Made by a program: the position numbers and the translations under genes. From Ichthyophis bannanicus (taxonomy: Eukaryota > Chordata > Amphibia > Gymnophiona > Ichthyophiidae), in assembly GCA_033557465.1 (NCBI GenBank), contig CM066033.1:1303829519-1303893518 (forward strand): a DNA stretch of 64,000 bases. Direction: 5' to 3'. Shown here in pieces: positions 63,240 through 64,000 of the stretch; the stretch's first letter is position 1, and every line of letters begins with the position of its first letter. The notes beneath the pieces were generated by a model. It was not told the origin of the DNA and did not search any database. It was given only the letters and a program-made list of their open reading frames with translations.

Positions 63240-64000
63240 CCCTGGGGTGCAGCTTGGGTAGCCTGATATTGAGGGTACTGTTTGTAGGCAGTGCCCTTCC
63301 TCGGGTAAAAGGGCTTTTTACCCGGGCCCTTCTTTTTATGAGAAGGGGCAGAGGTCTTCCTAGACAGCCTTGTCCTTGTAAGGTGCTCTGTTTCGAGCTG
63401 GGCGGCCTTCTCGGTCATGGGCTTGCCAAAAAAGGTTTTCACCTCGGCAAGGGACATCGACCAACTTGTCCTGAACCCATGGCTCAAGGTCCGATGACTG
63501 CAGCCATGCCTGGCGTCGAGCCGCGATGCCAGCTGCCGCTACTCGGGCCGAGGCCTCGAAGCCATCGTAGGCGGCGCGGGACATGAACTTCGAGCAGTCC
63601 CAAATCCCCGAGGACAAGGACTTGAATCTCTGCAAGGGTTCCCCGGAGAGTCCAGCAGAGAACCCGGCCAACTCCTTGGCCAAGTCTCACAAGTACATGC
63701 CCATGTACAGCTGGTAAGACTGGACACGGCAAGCAAGCATCGAGCCCTGAAAACACTTTCTACCGACGCCATCGAGGTTCCGGGCCTCCCTGCCAGGGGG
63801 CACCGCGGAGTGCATCTTCTGGCTCTTCAGACGATGCATGGCCGATTCCACAACCATGGAATGGTGTGGTAGCTGTGCCTTTTGAAAGCCAGGGCTCTTC
63901 CTGAGTCGATAGATCAAGTCGACTCGCTTGCTTAGAACCGGCACCGAGGCCGGTGCCTCCCACATCCGGAAGAGGAGCCGTTCCAGCATCGGAGGAACCG
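63240..64000 (-). pseudogene. DIRS-7 gag, C-terminal part
   Basis: 63989-63687 has YRLRKSPGFQKAQLPHHSMV, ESAMHRLKSQKMHSAVPPG and YQLYMGMYL followed by a stop. 63683-63360 has AKELAGFSAGLSGEPLQRF, RAAYDGFEASARVAAAGIAA and AWLQSSDLEPWVQDKL, then another frame to 63233. Same protein as DIRS-5 gag. The N-terminus is outside the window. Confidence 0.82.

Larger units (their letters stand above)
59712..64000 (-). mobile_element. DIRS-7: subfamily B DIRS inserted in the RTE, running off the window
   Basis: Left ITR 59712-59910 (AGAGTAGTTACTCACCTGTA), ICR 59983-60070, YR 61130-60198, pol 63216-61234 and gag from 63990 leftwards. The right ITR and gag N-terminus lie outside. Most damage is point nonsense changes, so it is younger in appearance than DIRS-2. 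Confidence 0.88.

Noticed and set aside
1..64000. CRISPR arrays, prokaryotic operons, phage or plasmid genes
   Set aside because: No regularly spaced direct repeats with unique spacers and no ribosome binding site-led gene clusters. The tyrosine recombinases belong to DIRS elements.

Overview
This window is eukaryotic, almost certainly vertebrate, genomic DNA made nearly entirely of transposable elements. I see no host gene I can support, no rRNA or tRNA gene and no prokaryotic signal. The mix is seven DIRS-type tyrosine-recombinase retrotransposons, CR1, L2, L1/Tx1-like and RTE/BovB-like LINEs, tRNA-derived SINEs and two non-autonomous DNA elements. It fits a large amphibian genome best. My inference, from memory of repeat sequences and not from a search, is a caecilian; a non-avian reptile is the main alternative.

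Layout. 1-14430 holds three DIRS copies head to tail: DIRS-1 (partial), DIRS-2 and DIRS-3. DIRS-2 carries a 2.4-kb L2, two L2 tails and an internal L2 fragment. DIRS-3 is cut off at 14430. 14431-21850 holds an L2 (minus), then a CR1 (plus) with another L2 inside. 22600-37905 is a stack: an old L1-like element (minus) is split inside ORF1 by DIRS-4 (23267-36997); DIRS-4 is split by a CR1 (24774-32760) and a small SINE; the CR1 is split by a structurally intact L1/Tx1-like LINE (24816-30280) with a target-site duplication of up to 18 bp. 37906-49611 is an older mosaic: a hAT-like MITE, two kinds of SINE, RTE, L2 and CR1 pieces, a CA repeat, a Maui-type L2, a second MITE and unassigned DNA. 49612-64000 is a second stack: DIRS-6 is split in its left terminal repeat by DIRS-5 and in its recombinase gene by an RTE element, and the RTE is split by DIRS-7, which runs off the window.

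The DIRS copies share one plan, read on the minus strand: right inverted terminal repeat (ITR), gag with a Cys/His zinc-binding N-terminus, one pol frame with reverse transcriptase (RT), RNase H (RH), a Dam-like methyltransferase (MT) domain and tyrosine recombinase (YR), then an internal complementary region (ICR) whose halves complement the two element ends, then the left ITR. Two subfamilies are visible: A (DIRS-1, 3, 4, 6) and B (DIRS-2, 5, 7). All seven lie in the same orientation.

The L1-like element at 24816-30280 is the only copy with uninterrupted ORF1 and ORF2 and is the youngest insertion here. The CR1 around it keeps a 764-codon frame. DIRS-4 keeps open gag, pol and recombinase frames apart from the later insertions. 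The other copies carry stops, frameshifts or lost catalytic residues.
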